This document shows, piece by piece, positions 45,486 to 55,570 of a stretch of 64,000 bases of DNA. This DNA is from Legionella septentrionalis (GTDB lineage: Bacteria; Pseudomonadota; Gammaproteobacteria; Legionellales; Legionellaceae). The translations under genes and the position numbers were made by a program. The stretch lies in contig NZ_RZGS01000005.1 in the NCBI RefSeq assembly GCF_003989745.1, positions 1 through 64,000 on the forward strand, read 5' to 3'. The notes below the pieces were generated by a model that had not been told where the DNA came from, ran no database searches, and saw only the letters and a list, made by a program, of their open reading frames with translations. Numbering within the stretch: position 1 is the stretch's first letter; every line of letters begins with the position of its first letter.

Positions 45486-46571
45486 TTACCGCAGTTTTAA
45501 TGTGGCAAGACCGCAAAGCACAAAAATAACGGTCATAATCCAAAAACGCACAATAACTTTCGGCTCCGACCATCCTTTTAACTCGAAATGGTGATGCAAA
45601 GGCGCCATACGGAATAAACGTTTGCCGCCCGAATACTTAAAATAACCTACTTGCAAAATGACGGACAAGGTTTCAAGTACAAATAACCCGCCCATGATCA
45701 ACAAAACCAGTTCTTGCCTTACCACCACAGCAACACTACCTAGGGCCGCCCCTAATGCAAGCGAACCGACATCCCCCATGAATACTTGGGCAGGATAACT
45801 GTTGTACCAAAGAAAACCCAAACCTGCGCCAACCATTGCAGAACAAAAAATAGTCAACTCACCAGTATTCGGTACATATGGAATGGCAAGATAATGAGCA
45901 TATACTGCATTGCTGGCAGCATAAGCAAATACGCCTAAGGCACCCGCTACCATGACGATAGGCATGATCGCCAAACCATCCAGCCCGTCGGTAAGATTAA
46001 CCGCATTGCTGCTTCCAACAATTGCAAAATAAGCTAAAACCAGAAAAACAGGACCCAAATCGATTAATAAATTCTTGAAAAACGGGATCGTCAACTGTGT
46101 CTGGATCGGCATGTCAGCATGCCAATACAAATAAACAACTGCCACGATAGCAATTAATGATTGCCAAAAATATTTCCAGCGCGCCGGCAACCCTTTACTG
46201 TTTTTAAGGACCAATTTGCGATAGTCATCGACCCAGCCCACCAATCCAAACCCCAGGGTGACCAATAATACCAGCCACAGGCTTGCTTGGCGTAAGTCTC
46301 CCCAAAGCAAGGTACTTACGGTCACGGCTAATAAAATCAATACTCCGCCCATCGTTGGAGTACCGGCTTTCGAGAGATGCGTTTTGGGACCGTCGTCGCG
46401 AACCATTTGTCCAATCTGCAAACCGCGCAACCAGCGGATCATGGCCGGACCACAAAAAAGCCCTACCAACAAAGCAGTCAATGCTGCCAGAATAGAGCGG
46501 AATGTTAAATATTGAAAGACTCGAAATGCGTGATATTGTCCTTGCAATAGTTGCGTTAACCAATACAACAT
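45486..46571 (-). CDS. mraY: phospho-N-acetylmuramoyl-pentapeptide transferase
   Basis: 361 residues, about ten hydrophobic helices. Signatures: [27 protein letters not shown] (catalytic Asp pair), [23 protein letters not shown] and [14 protein letters not shown]. It makes lipid I on the inner membrane. A GAGGT ribosome site precedes ATG 46571. About 258 nt separate it from murF, wide for this cluster, so it may have its own promoter. Confidence 0.98.
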   Translation of the reverse strand: MLYWLTQLLQGQYHAFRVFQYLTFRSILAALTALLVGLFCGPAMIRWLRGLQIGQMVRDDGPKTHLSKAGTPTMGGVLILLAVTVSTLLWGDLRQASLWLVLLVTLGFGLVGWVDDYRKLVLKNSKGLPARWKYFWQSLIAIVAVVYLYWHADMPIQTQLTIPFFKNLLIDLGPVFLVLAYFAIVGSSNAVNLTDGLDGLAIMPIVMVAGALGVFAYAASNAVYAHYLAIPYVPNTGELTIFCSAMVGAGLGFLWYNSYPAQVFMGDVGSLALGAALGSVAVVVRQELVLLIMGGLFVLETLSVILQVGYFKYSGGKRLFRMAPLHHHFELKGWSEPKVIVRFWIMTVIFVLCGLATLKLR

Positions 46572-46829
46572 GTATGTTACCTCTATCGTTCTTAATTCTA
46601 TGTGGGAGGCGAATAGCTTGGTTAATCAGTCACTAAAAGAGGACAAGCTGTTCGATTGCAGACATTGCTGTGCACCGCTCTGAAAAGCACAGCTTAGCCA
46701 CAAATCGATAGATTTTTATACTTTTAGCAAGAGTTGTTAACAAGCCCTAATAAAAAAACAGCAAAGCATATCATATTCCTCTAACTTCAACTATTCACCA
46801 TGAGCGGCTCATATGCAATATTGTTGCCA
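46572..46829. other. 258-nt gap between murF and mraY
   Basis: No gene fits here. It contains an inverted repeat GCTGTGC/GCACAGC (near 46667-46693) and AT-rich stretches, on the minus strand downstream of murF and upstream of mraY. Likely holds an mraY promoter, but I cannot fix -35 and -10 boxes. Confidence 0.4.
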
Positions 46830-48161
46830 TTAATTTATTAATTGCTGAACGATATTCTCCATAGCAGCCGAACGTGAACCTTTAACTAAAACAATGGTTT
46901 CCTCATCCAAGCATGGCAACAAATCCTGTATTAAAGCAGCCTGGCTGGGATAATGCTTACCGCGAGCACCATAAGCATGCGCAGTAAACTGGCTGTGGGC
47001 GCCGCATGTCATCAGCATGTCAATGCCATGCTGACGCGCAGCTTCACCCACTTCCTCATGGTGTTGCCTGGCCCATTCCCCCAATTCCCCCATATCCCCA
47101 AATACAAAAATGCGCTTGCCTTTATATTTTGCTAAAACTTCCAACGCCGCTAATACGGAGCGAAGGTTTGCATTATAGGTATCATCCAAAACTAAAGATT
47201 GATTTTTTCCAATGCGTGGTGTCATCCTGCCCGCTACCCCGGCAAACTCTGATAGAGAAGAGGCAATTCGCACAGTGTCGATGCCCAGCGCCCAGGTACA
47301 TGCAGCAGCTGCCAAGGCATTGCAGACGTTATGGTAACCTGGCACCCGCAGACTAATTTGCGCTTCTGCTGCTGGCGTCACTAAAACGAATTGGGCATGA
47401 CCTTTCTCATCAAAAATAATGTCGCGCGCATGGATATCGGTTGATTTCGCGGCAGAGAATTGGACCTTTTTCTTCCCTTGCAAGCAGTCATCCCAAAAAT
47501 GCGCATATGCATCATCGGCATTGATAATTGCCGTACCATCTTTCGGCAAACCCTGATGAATTTCACCTTTCGCCTTGGCCACGCCATCGATGGAACCAAA
47601 TCCCTCTACATGAGCCGGGGCAATGTTATTAATTAACGTGACTTGCGGTTTTACGATAGCCACGCTATGCGCAATTTCTCCGGGATGATTTGCACCTAAT
47701 TCAAAAACGGCATAACGATGTTCCGGCTTAAGGTGTAAAACGCTCAACGGCACACCGATATGATTATTTAAATTACCACGGGTAGCATGGGATGGCTGCG
47801 GAAGTATGGCCGCAATCATTTCTTTCACCGTCGTTTTACCATTGCTTCCGGTTAAAGCAATGACATTGCAAGCATGCTTTTGTCGATGCTGCGCCGCAAT
47901 AAGCGCCAATGCGTGCAGAGCATCCGGGATCACAAATTGCACTGCCTGCATATGCGGTATTTCTTTTTCACAAAGAACCGCTATAGCCCCCCTGCTGACT
48001 GCTTCGGCAATAAAGTCGTGCCCGTCGAAGCGCTCCCCTTTGATGGCGACAAATAAACTGCGTGGCTGCACTTGACGGCTATCAATCGATATACTGCTCA
48101 ATTCTGCGTCTTGTGTACATGTTGTATTTAATAAGGCGGCGATTTCCTGAAGTCTCATCAT
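46830..48161 (-). CDS. murF: UDP-MurNAc-tripeptide-D-alanyl-D-alanine ligase
   Basis: 443 residues. N-terminal SIDSRQVQPRSLFVAIKGERFDGHDF, P-loop TGSNGKTTVKEMIAAIL, GANHPGEIAHSVAIVKP, and C-terminal LDDTYNANLRSV plus VFGDMGELG. It attaches D-Ala-D-Ala to complete the pentapeptide. In the standard cluster it follows murE; here the gene before it is a DUF167 gene. ATG 48161 is followed by a second ATG; either could be used. Confidence 0.97.
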   Translation of the reverse strand: MMRLQEIAALLNTTCTQDAELSSISIDSRQVQPRSLFVAIKGERFDGHDFIAEAVSRGAIAVLCEKEIPHMQAVQFVIPDALHALALIAAQHRQKHACNVIALTGSNGKTTVKEMIAAILPQPSHATRGNLNNHIGVPLSVLHLKPEHRYAVFELGANHPGEIAHSVAIVKPQVTLINNIAPAHVEGFGSIDGVAKAKGEIHQGLPKDGTAIINADDAYAHFWDDCLQGKKKVQFSAAKSTDIHARDIIFDEKGHAQFVLVTPAAEAQISLRVPGYHNVCNALAAAACTWALGIDTVRIASSLSEFAGVAGRMTPRIGKNQSLVLDDTYNANLRSVLAALEVLAKYKGKRIFVFGDMGELGEWARQHHEEVGEAARQHGIDMLMTCGAHSQFTAHAYGARGKHYPSQAALIQDLLPCLDEETIVLVKGSRSAAMENIVQQLIN

Positions 48162-48167
48162 GATGCA

Positions 48168-48488
48168 TTACTCGTTTAGTTCGGTGATTGTTTTTATAAT
48201 TTTCTCTTGCTCTTCCGGCTTTGCCTGAATTTGCAAGCGTTTTTTTCGGCTCACAGCACCCTGTTGAATCGTTATATCTTTTTGTTTAACCCGTAATAAC
48301 TTGGCTAGATATTTAATGAGCTGCCGATTGGCCTCCCCTTCCTTGGCGGGTGCCTGCAGGCAAAGAAGCACCCCGCCATTTCCATCCAAGAGAAGCTGAT
48401 TTTTTTTACTGCCTGGTTTGACTTTAATTTCCAATGAACAATAGTCAGGATAATGTTTTAACCAGGATGGTGGCTCATTGTTTTCCAC
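48168..48488 (-). CDS. DUF167 (YggU-family) protein
   Basis: 106 residues. SLEIKVKPGSKKNQL, LCLQAPAKEGEANRQLIKYLAKLLRVKQKDITIQQGAVSRKKRLQI is the typical alpha/beta DUF167 core. The role of this family is unknown. GTG start at 48488, 6 nt after zipA and 6 nt before murF, so it is inserted in the operon. It ends with a short charged tail. Confidence 0.9.
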   Translation of the reverse strand: MENNEPPSWLKHYPDYCSLEIKVKPGSKKNQLLLDGNGGVLLCLQAPAKEGEANRQLIKYLAKLLRVKQKDITIQQGAVSRKKRLQIQAKPEEQEKIIKTITELNE

Positions 48489-48494
48489 GAGCGG

Positions 48495-49271
48495 TTAATC
48501 AGCCACTTCTTCCAGCTGCAAACGCTGATAATAACGCTGCAAGGCAGCATCAGTTAAAGGCTTTCTCTGCTCATCGAGAAGATGGGCATCTAAGCCTTCG
48601 CTCAATTGTTTTGCAGTTTCCAGCATGATGGAAAAACGCTCGCTATCTATAGTCGAATTTCCTGATGTTTGCATAAACAAGCATAAACCACGCACACTGA
48701 ATGCACCGATGTTTTGCAAATCAAATACGCCAGTTGACGTAGCTGCAGCCAGACTGCAGAGTACAGGACCCTGACCATTTGGATATTGGTGGCGATGGAA
48801 TAAATTGCCTTCGCCAAAGCGCAAACCTGCAGCCAATACGGTTTGCAGCAATTCATAGCCTGCGAATTGACGATTTTCCTTGGCTAATAAAAATACCATA
48901 AACGCATGGCTTAAGTTACGCGCCGCCGGTTCCTCTTTAACCATTATTTTTTCTTGCGGGGAAAGCTTAGGTGAGATGGCTTGTTTTTCATGTAGGGAAG
49001 GTTTTGCAGAGGGCGGCGGCGCGCTATATGCCTGCGGTTTTTCATGAACGACATAAACCGGCTCAGGGATTGCCTGTACTTTAGGCTCCTGATCGACTTT
49101 ACGTACAGCAATGATGTCCTCAAAAGCAGGAGAATCGATTTGCCCCACAGACGGCTGATGATTTATTACAGCCGAACTTTGACGTCGCGCCTTTAACATG
49201 CGTCCTATGGCAATAATCACTGCAATTAACAATAGGATGTTTAGCATCAAACTCCAGTTTGCCTGCATCAT
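48495..49271 (-). CDS. zipA: cell division protein ZipA
   Basis: 258 residues. An N-out single membrane helix at the start (LMLNILLLIAVIIAIGRML), a basic then Pro-rich flexible linker (PPPSAKPSLHEK), and the C-terminal FtsZ-binding domain from about residue 125 (AFMVFLLAKENRQFAGYELLQTVLAAGLRFG, GAFSVRGLCLFMQ). It tethers and bundles FtsZ. GAGGAG precedes ATG 49271. It follows smc by 7 nt, a common gammaproteobacterial pair, but the usual next gene ligA is absent. Confidence 0.95.
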   Translation of the reverse strand: MMQANWSLMLNILLLIAVIIAIGRMLKARRQSSAVINHQPSVGQIDSPAFEDIIAVRKVDQEPKVQAIPEPVYVVHEKPQAYSAPPPSAKPSLHEKQAISPKLSPQEKIMVKEEPAARNLSHAFMVFLLAKENRQFAGYELLQTVLAAGLRFGEGNLFHRHQYPNGQGPVLCSLAAATSTGVFDLQNIGAFSVRGLCLFMQTSGNSTIDSERFSIMLETAKQLSEGLDAHLLDEQRKPLTDAALQRYYQRLQLEEVAD

Positions 49272-49278
49272 AAGCTCC

Positions 49279-52200
49279 TCATTCTAACGAATTAACAACA
49301 GATTGCACGTCTACTGCAACGATGCGCGAAACCCCAGGTTCACGCATCGTTACCCCCATTAAGTGATCTGCCAACTCCATGGTAACTTTATTATGTGTAA
49401 TAAACAAAAATTGTACGAATTGTGACATTTCTTTAATCAGATCGCAAAAACGCCTTACATTAGCATCGTCTAGCGGTGCATCCACTTCATCCAACATACA
49501 AAAAGGCGCTGGGTTAAGCTGGAAAATTGCAAAAACAAGGGCCACTGCGGTCATGGCTTTTTCGCCACCCGACAACATATGGATAGTGCTATTCCGTTTC
49601 CCAGGAGGGTTAGCCATCACTTGAATTCCTGCTTCCAGAAGATTATCACAAGTTAATGTCAACTTGGCATGACCGCCTCCAAAAAGACGAGGAAAAAGTG
49701 CTTGAAACGAGGTGTTGATTTGCATGAATGTTTCTTCTAAACGCCGTTCGGTTTCTTGATCCATTTTGGCGATGGCAGCTTCAAGAATGACTAATGCCTC
49801 ACTCAAGTCACGATGCTGTTCATCCAAATTCTGTTTCCGCTCCAACTCCACCTGGTATTCGTCAATAGCGACTAAATTGACAGGTCCAAGCGTTTTAATT
49901 TTTTGATTGATTTCCAACAGTTCTTGCTCGCGTAAGGCCAAGGTTACGTCATCAGGAATAGCTTCCAGCAAAGGGAGGGGCTGAGTATTAAATTCTTTTA
50001 AGGCTGCAAGCACATCCGCAATGCGAATTTTTAATGTTTGCTCATGCAAATGCAGATTCTGGATTTGCTCGCGCAGCAGGGAAACTTGTTCCTCTTCCTG
50101 TTTTAAAACACATTCCAATTCTTGCCACTGGGCTTGCAATGCATCGATCTGTTGCTGTATTTTTTGCAATTGTGCATCAGCTTGTTGGTGCAGGTTTATT
50201 TTTTCTTCAAGTTTGCCCTTGCATTCTGCATCGGGCGCATCCAATTCATGATGCTGCTGCAGCAATTTATTCAACCGCAACTCCAGTTGTTCACTACGGA
50301 GCAATTCCTGCTGCAACCCCTGCTGAAGCTGTTCGGCTTTCATCTTTTCGCGATTACATTGCAACTCTGCCTGATGCAATTGCGCGCGGGTTTTATCTAC
50401 TAAATGCCGGCATTGCTCAAGCTCATTGAGCTGTAAATCTTTAACCGCCATAACGCTTTGCAGTTGCTCTTCACTTTGGGCATAAGCTTGCCTAGTTGCA
50501 GCCAAGGCATGTTCGGTTTGCAGTGATTCAAACGCCAACGATTCCAGCAATTCTTGCAATTCGTCAATTTCTTCTTTTATGCCGGCACTGCGCGACCGTG
50601 CCTGTTGCAGCAATTGCTCTTTGTGTTGTAGTGCCAGCCTATTTTGTTGCAGGGCTTCTCGCCCTCCTGCCATATTTTTTTGTATGACATGTTCCAATTG
50701 CGTATTTTTTGCCAAACTTTCATGTATTTCTTCACGTCTTAGTAATAAATTTTGGAATTCTGCCTCGGCTGCAACCAATTCCTCATTAACCTTAAGCAAG
50801 GTTTCTTTACAAAGAAGAAGGCTGTTCTTATTTTGTTCCGCTAAATTAATCGTGCGCATCCAGCCTGGGCCTAACCAATACCCATCGAGGGTGACTATGG
50901 ATTGATGCGGTTTTAAATCGGATAACCACAACCATGCTTCCTGTAAAGTTTCAGCAGCAAAAATATGCTCAAACGCATAAACCCAATTTGGTATCGTGCC
51001 GGAAACTTTATCGCATAAACGTGGGTAGGGTGCCCCTGCCTCTATTTTTTGTACAGGGGTAACCCATGCCGCCGTCTTCCCCTGTGCCTCCATGGCTTTT
51101 TCCAAGACTGGCTGCAGTGAATCCAATAAAATGGCATGTAAGCTTTCAGCAAAGATAAATTCACACACGGGGCGCCAGGGTTCAGAGACATGAATGGCAT
51201 CTATTAACCGTGGGTTATTTTGCCACTGCGGCAAAGCATGAAGATCATTTTTGACTTTAAATGCTGCATTTTGTGCTGCTTGTAATGCCGCTCTTTCTGT
51301 GGTTAGCTTTTGTACCTTGGTTTGCGTGGCACGCAATAATTGCTCGGTTTCCTGCAGCTTCGTCTGCAATTTCGTACAAGTTTCTGTTATGTGCTTGGCT
51401 TTTATAATGATTTCGTCTTGTTCTTCTTCTATGTTCTTACTCGTGTCTTGCAAAGCATTTATCTCTGCCGCAAGCGCTTCGAACGAAAAAGAAGCATGTT
51501 CTTGTTTAATTTTTTCCAGGCGTACTAAAGTTTGCGCACGCCGCTGCTCTAGGTGTTGTAAATTAAGTTTGGTGATTTCAATTTTTTGCCGGGCGGTATT
51601 TTGCTCAGCAAGCATTTGCTGCCATTTTTTATTCCACTCAAGCTCTGCTTCTTGTTTTTCTTGTAGCATGCGCTGTTGGATGGATAATTCTCCCTCAAGC
51701 TTTATCAAATTTACACTTAACTCTTCCACGCTTTTTTGTGCAAGCTTAATCTCACTTTCTAGATAATTTTGTTTCTCTTTTGAAACCAGCGATTCTTGCT
51801 TCAATTGCTCAATGTATTCGGCTAGTCTAAGCCTTTCGCGCTGCTGATTATGAATCGCTTCTTCAAGACGGGCAATTTCATGTCCCAATTCGTAAAAATT
51901 TTTTTGAATTTTCTGAAATTGCTCTTGTGTTGTATTTAACGTGTCTTTAACTGCAACTTCACCTTTCTTATGACCAATAAGTTGGGTCTGCTGCTGCTCG
52001 TATTGCAGGGAAAGATGCTTAAGCTTTGTATGCAATACGCTTTGTTCGTCAGCTAAAATCCGCCATTTTAAGGCTAGTATTTCTGCCTTGTATAAACGCT
52101 CTTTTTCTTTTAATGCCTTAAAACGCTGCGCCGTTTTTGCCTGCCGCTCCAAACGCAAAAGTTGTTTACCGAGCTCTTCACGGATATCCGCCACTCTATC

Positions 52201-52773
52201 CAGGTTTTCACGTGTGTGGCTTATCCTTTGCAGCGTTTCACGGCGGCGCTCTTTATATTTGGATACGCCGGCCGCTTCCTCAATATATGCTTTTAAATCA
52301 TCCGGACGTGCTTCGACAAGGCGTGAAATCATATCTTGCCCTATGATGGCATACCCCTTGGCACCTGCGCCGGTTCCTAGAAAAATATCACTGATGTCGC
52401 GGCGTCGGCAACGGCTGCCATTTAAAAAATAAGCCGAATCCCCGTCACGGGTCACCAAACGTTTAACTGAAATTTCCTGATAAGCCGCATATTGTCCTGT
52501 CAAGCGGCCAAGGCTATTATCAAAAATTAATTCAACAGACGCTTGTCCGACTGGCTTGCGGTTTGCAGAACCATTAAAAATAACATCCGTCATGGACTCG
52601 CCGCGCAAGCTTTTGGCAGAACTTTCTCCCATCACCCAGCGCACGGCATCAATGATATTAGATTTGCCGCAGCCGTTTGGGCCAACAATCGCTACCAATT
52701 CACTGGAAAAGGGAACGACCGTGGGATCCACAAACGATTTAAAGCCTGCTAATTTTAATTGCTTAAGGCGCAT
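49279..52773 (-). CDS. smc: chromosome segregation SMC ATPase
   Basis: 1164 residues. Walker A GPNGCGKSNI near residue 32, two long coiled-coil arms around a hinge (about 500-650), the ABC signature LSGGEKAMTAVALVFA and Walker B CMLDEVDAPLDDANV at the C-terminus. It compacts and aligns chromosome arms; ParB (17839) is its expected loader. Upstream in-frame starts to 52857 add a non-conserved 28 residues. MRLKQLKLAGFKSFV is the family start, so ATG 52773 is chosen. scpA/scpB are not in the window. Confidence 0.98.
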   Translation of the reverse strand: MRLKQLKLAGFKSFVDPTVVPFSSELVAIVGPNGCGKSNIIDAVRWVMGESSAKSLRGESMTDVIFNGSANRKPVGQASVELIFDNSLGRLTGQYAAYQEISVKRLVTRDGDSAYFLNGSRCRRRDISDIFLGTGAGAKGYAIIGQDMISRLVEARPDDLKAYIEEAAGVSKYKERRRETLQRISHTRENLDRVADIREELGKQLLRLERQAKTAQRFKALKEKERLYKAEILALKWRILADEQSVLHTKLKHLSLQYEQQQTQLIGHKKGEVAVKDTLNTTQEQFQKIQKNFYELGHEIARLEEAIHNQQRERLRLAEYIEQLKQESLVSKEKQNYLESEIKLAQKSVEELSVNLIKLEGELSIQQRMLQEKQEAELEWNKKWQQMLAEQNTARQKIEITKLNLQHLEQRRAQTLVRLEKIKQEHASFSFEALAAEINALQDTSKNIEEEQDEIIIKAKHITETCTKLQTKLQETEQLLRATQTKVQKLTTERAALQAAQNAAFKVKNDLHALPQWQNNPRLIDAIHVSEPWRPVCEFIFAESLHAILLDSLQPVLEKAMEAQGKTAAWVTPVQKIEAGAPYPRLCDKVSGTIPNWVYAFEHIFAAETLQEAWLWLSDLKPHQSIVTLDGYWLGPGWMRTINLAEQNKNSLLLCKETLLKVNEELVAAEAEFQNLLLRREEIHESLAKNTQLEHVIQKNMAGGREALQQNRLALQHKEQLLQQARSRSAGIKEEIDELQELLESLAFESLQTEHALAATRQAYAQSEEQLQSVMAVKDLQLNELEQCRHLVDKTRAQLHQAELQCNREKMKAEQLQQGLQQELLRSEQLELRLNKLLQQHHELDAPDAECKGKLEEKINLHQQADAQLQKIQQQIDALQAQWQELECVLKQEEEQVSLLREQIQNLHLHEQTLKIRIADVLAALKEFNTQPLPLLEAIPDDVTLALREQELLEINQKIKTLGPVNLVAIDEYQVELERKQNLDEQHRDLSEALVILEAAIAKMDQETERRLEETFMQINTSFQALFPRLFGGGHAKLTLTCDNLLEAGIQVMANPPGKRNSTIHMLSGGEKAMTAVALVFAIFQLNPAPFCMLDEVDAPLDDANVRRFCDLIKEMSQFVQFLFITHNKVTMELADHLMGVTMREPGVSRIVAVDVQSVVNSLE

Positions 52774-52973
52774 GGGAACTTTGAGGGCAAATAAATCATT
52801 GTATCTTATATCATAAAGACGCCCAAGCCATAACCGTTTGCGCATTTGCAAACACATGCTGTTCCTTAGGCTATGCTATTTATCCGGCTTGCTAATTTCA
52901 TGCAAGTCGCAGGAAAATAAAACGCGCCTTTGCAGACTGCAAACGGGAAGCACAATCTTAAAAGGAGTTATTC

Positions 52974-54758
52974 GTGTTTCAAGACAAAGAACTGAGTGAA
53001 CTGATGCAATCCATTGCAGAAAAAAGCTTGCGTTTATTAGCTTCCTTTAAGGAACAACCACAACACCTATCCATGTTTTTTGAAAAAATCATGGACTTAT
53101 TTAAAGACGTGCAAGCAACCGCCATGGCTTTAAACAAAAATCCGCAAAGCCTCTGGCAAATGCAAATTGCCTACTGTCATGATGCAGCGACGCTTTTATA
53201 CCAACATCTTGAATCCTGGCAGAAAGGTCAACCCATGCCTATTCAAGATAAGCGCTTCAGTAGTGAAGAATGGGTCAATAATCCTTTTTTTAATTTATTA
53301 AGCCAACAATATTTACTTGCTGCTGAGCATTTAAAGGCATTGTTGGAACAATTAGAATACTCAGGCCCCGTGCAATCCAAACGCGTTAGATTTTTTGCGC
53401 GCCAATATTTAGATGCACTCTCCCCGGATAATTTTTTACACACAAATCCGCAACTTTTGGCTGAAACCATGCAAAGCCAAGGTAAAAATCTGCTGCGAGG
53501 CTTGCAAAATTTCCTGGATGATTTGGAAGCCGGCTCCTCTCGGCTCTCTATTAAAATGACGGATACGAGCGCCTTTAAAATTGGAGAAAATCTTGCTGTT
53601 ACTCCGGGAAACGTAATTTATAAAAATGAATTAATGGAATTAATTCAATACACTGCCCATACGAGACAGGTAAAATCTATTCCGCTTCTCATCATCCCAC
53701 CCTGGATTAATAAATATTACATCTTGGATTTAAGCCAGGAAAACTCCCTGATCCGATGGCTGGTCAGTCAGGGAATTACTGTATTCGTTATCTCTTGGGT
53801 TAACCCAGACAGGCGTTTTGCCCATAAGGGTTTAAACGAATACTTGCATGAAGGCCCTCTTACCGCAATCCGCATTATCCAGCAGCAATTAAACGTTAAG
53901 CAAGTCAATGCATTGGGTTTTTGCATCGGCGGTACGCTATTGGCAATGTTATTAGCTTATCTTAAGGCACATCAAGATGATTTTATCCGCTCAGCAACAT
54001 TTCTTGCATCCATGATAGATTTCAGTGATCCGGGAGACATTGCCGTATTTATTGATGAGGAGCAACTCTGCAAACTCGAAGAAAAAATGAATCAGCAAGG
54101 TTATCTTGATGGCCATTTTATGGCGAATGCATTTAATTCGTTGCGCGCTAGTGATTTGATATGGTCATTTTTCATTAAAAACTATTTGCGTGGAAGAGCG
54201 CCCGTACCGTTTGATATTTTATTTTGGAATGCAGATTCAACGAATATGCCCGCCAAAATGCATTCGCAGTATTTGCGCTGGATGTATCTCTGTAATGATT
54301 TAATTAAACCCGGCAAAATCCATTTGAATCATACCCCGCTGGATATGACGCAAATTACCGTCGCCACTTTTTTCGTTGCAACGCAAAAAGACCATATTGC
54401 CCCATGGAAAACCATTTATGAGGGGTTCAAACTTTTTAAGGGAGAAAAACATTTTTTATTGGGAGGCTCTGGCCATATTGCAGGAATCATTATTCCTCCC
54501 GGCGGTGAAAAATATGGCTTTTATACGAATTCTAAAGCACCTGAGGCAGCGGATGATTGGTTGAAGCAAGCCACACATCATCGAGGTTCCTGGTGGGCAA
54601 CCTGGTTTCAATGGCTGAATAAAAAATCAGGCCGTCTGCGAAATATCCCCAATATTGATGAATTACCATATAAAAGTATAGAAAAAGCACCTGGAGAATA
54701 TGTGTATAAGAGTGCGAAGCCAGTAATCGCAATAGAGAAAAATCCTAGCTGTGCATGA
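52974..54758 (+). CDS. phaC: poly(3-hydroxyalkanoate) synthase (class I type), copy 2
   Basis: 594 residues. PhaC N-terminal domain (NPQLLAETMQSQGKNLLRG) and catalytic domain with GFCIGG (Cys317), Asp in ATQKDHIAPW and His in GGSGHIAGII. It forms the storage polymer. GTG 52974 has AAGGAG 7 nt before it. It faces the phasin-phaR-phaB-phaB genes, and its stop lies inside the loop of a hairpin. It is clearly paralogous to the synthase at 23321, which shares the AWIMKYYILDLS-type core but not the N-terminus. Confidence 0.95.
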   Translation: MFQDKELSELMQSIAEKSLRLLASFKEQPQHLSMFFEKIMDLFKDVQATAMALNKNPQSLWQMQIAYCHDAATLLYQHLESWQKGQPMPIQDKRFSSEEWVNNPFFNLLSQQYLLAAEHLKALLEQLEYSGPVQSKRVRFFARQYLDALSPDNFLHTNPQLLAETMQSQGKNLLRGLQNFLDDLEAGSSRLSIKMTDTSAFKIGENLAVTPGNVIYKNELMELIQYTAHTRQVKSIPLLIIPPWINKYYILDLSQENSLIRWLVSQGITVFVISWVNPDRRFAHKGLNEYLHEGPLTAIRIIQQQLNVKQVNALGFCIGGTLLAMLLAYLKAHQDDFIRSATFLASMIDFSDPGDIAVFIDEEQLCKLEEKMNQQGYLDGHFMANAFNSLRASDLIWSFFIKNYLRGRAPVPFDILFWNADSTNMPAKMHSQYLRWMYLCNDLIKPGKIHLNHTPLDMTQITVATFFVATQKDHIAPWKTIYEGFKLFKGEKHFLLGGSGHIAGIIIPPGGEKYGFYTNSKAPEAADDWLKQATHHRGSWWATWFQWLNKKSGRLRNIPNIDELPYKSIEKAPGEYVYKSAKPVIAIEKNPSCA

Positions 54759-54772
54759 CGCTACAGCTAGGA
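54743..54772. terminator. hairpin spanning the phaC stop codon, between convergent genes
   Basis: Perfect 10-bp inverted repeat TCCTAGCTGT/ACAGCTAGGA with a 10-nt loop that contains the phaC TGA. It lies just past the phasin stop on the other strand. No long T-run. Could terminate both converging transcripts. Confidence 0.55.
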
Positions 54773-54781
54773 TGATGATTA

Positions 54782-55072
54782 TCAATTTTTAGTTTCAGAC
54801 TGCTGTTTTGTTTCCTGCATTAAGGAAAGCATTGCTTTTTCATAAATTTGAAATGATTTCTGCATGTAATCTAATGCTTTATGCCCATTTTCTACCCACA
54901 TTTGCATTTGTTTTTCAAAAAGCTCTTCAGGCTTTTTAATATTTGCAAATTCATCAGGTTTTACATACGAAAAACTTTGCAATGTTTTCACATTTAATTC
55001 AGCCCAGGCTTGAAAAGGAGCTTGTGCCTTCTTTGCCATATCAGACAATTTTTCAAAGTATTCACGGTTCAT
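54782..55072 (-). CDS. phaP: phasin (PHA granule-associated protein)
   Basis: 96 residues, nearly all helical with amphipathic heptads: REYFEKLSDMAKKAQAPFQAWAELNVKTLQSF, then PEELFEKQMQMWVENGHKALDYMQKSFQIYEKAML. Phasins coat PHA granules and control their size. AAAGGAA precedes the ATG. It is shorter than most phasins. The assignment rests on composition and on lying between phaC and phaR. Confidence 0.8.
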   Translation of the reverse strand: MNREYFEKLSDMAKKAQAPFQAWAELNVKTLQSFSYVKPDEFANIKKPEELFEKQMQMWVENGHKALDYMQKSFQIYEKAMLSLMQETKQQSETKN

Positions 55073-55158
55073 AATCTGTTCCTTTTATGTTGCAGTGCAC
55101 AATGAAATTGTAGACTGCCTGACTTTTTTGTCAAGACAAATTACGTTGCGCTGCACCA

Positions 55159-55560
55159 TTAATTACGGAAGAAATTCTGCCATTGAGAAATAAATTGCTG
55201 CATTTGTTCATTCCAGGCTTTCGTTGCTTCCGAATTAAAATAAGGATTTTCCCGAAATTGCTTTTCCATGAGCGCCATGGTTTGTTCCAGCATGCTTTTA
55301 AACGTTTCATGCATAGGATGGCGGGCCAAATTAATCAGCTGCCTAAGTAAGTCAGTTGACAAAAATTGCGTAGGCCCCGCCTCCATTTCTACCAAAATTT
55401 GTAAAAGAGTATTGTTTGTAATGTCTTTCCCCGAAGCAGCATCTTCCACACGAAATAAAATTCCCTCGACGGTATATCGCTCAAGTTCTTCAATCGTAAT
55501 GTATTTGCTGGTTTCCGTATCGTATAGACGACGGTTTTTATATTTTTTTATAAGTCTCAT
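55159..55560 (-). CDS. phaR: PHA synthesis repressor PhaR
   Basis: 133 residues. Begins MRLIKKYKNRRLYDTETSKYITIEELERY, the conserved PHB/PHA accumulation regulator DNA-binding domain, followed by the granule-binding part (LLQILVEMEAGPTQFLSTDLLRQLI). It represses the phasin gene and lets go of DNA when granules form. The frame can be extended to 55590, but that lies inside phaB; ATG 55560 gives the family start. It directly follows phaB. Confidence 0.93.
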   Translation of the reverse strand: MRLIKKYKNRRLYDTETSKYITIEELERYTVEGILFRVEDAASGKDITNNTLLQILVEMEAGPTQFLSTDLLRQLINLARHPMHETFKSMLEQTMALMEKQFRENPYFNSEATKAWNEQMQQFISQWQNFFRN

Positions 55561-55570
55561 CGCTGCAAGC

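Noticed and set aside
51251-51766. Plus-strand frame of 171 codons inside smc
   Set aside because: Cys/Ser-rich mirror of the SMC coiled coil, no start signals.
52774-52857. Upstream extension of smc
   Set aside because: The family N-terminus starts at ATG 52773; the extra 28 residues look random.
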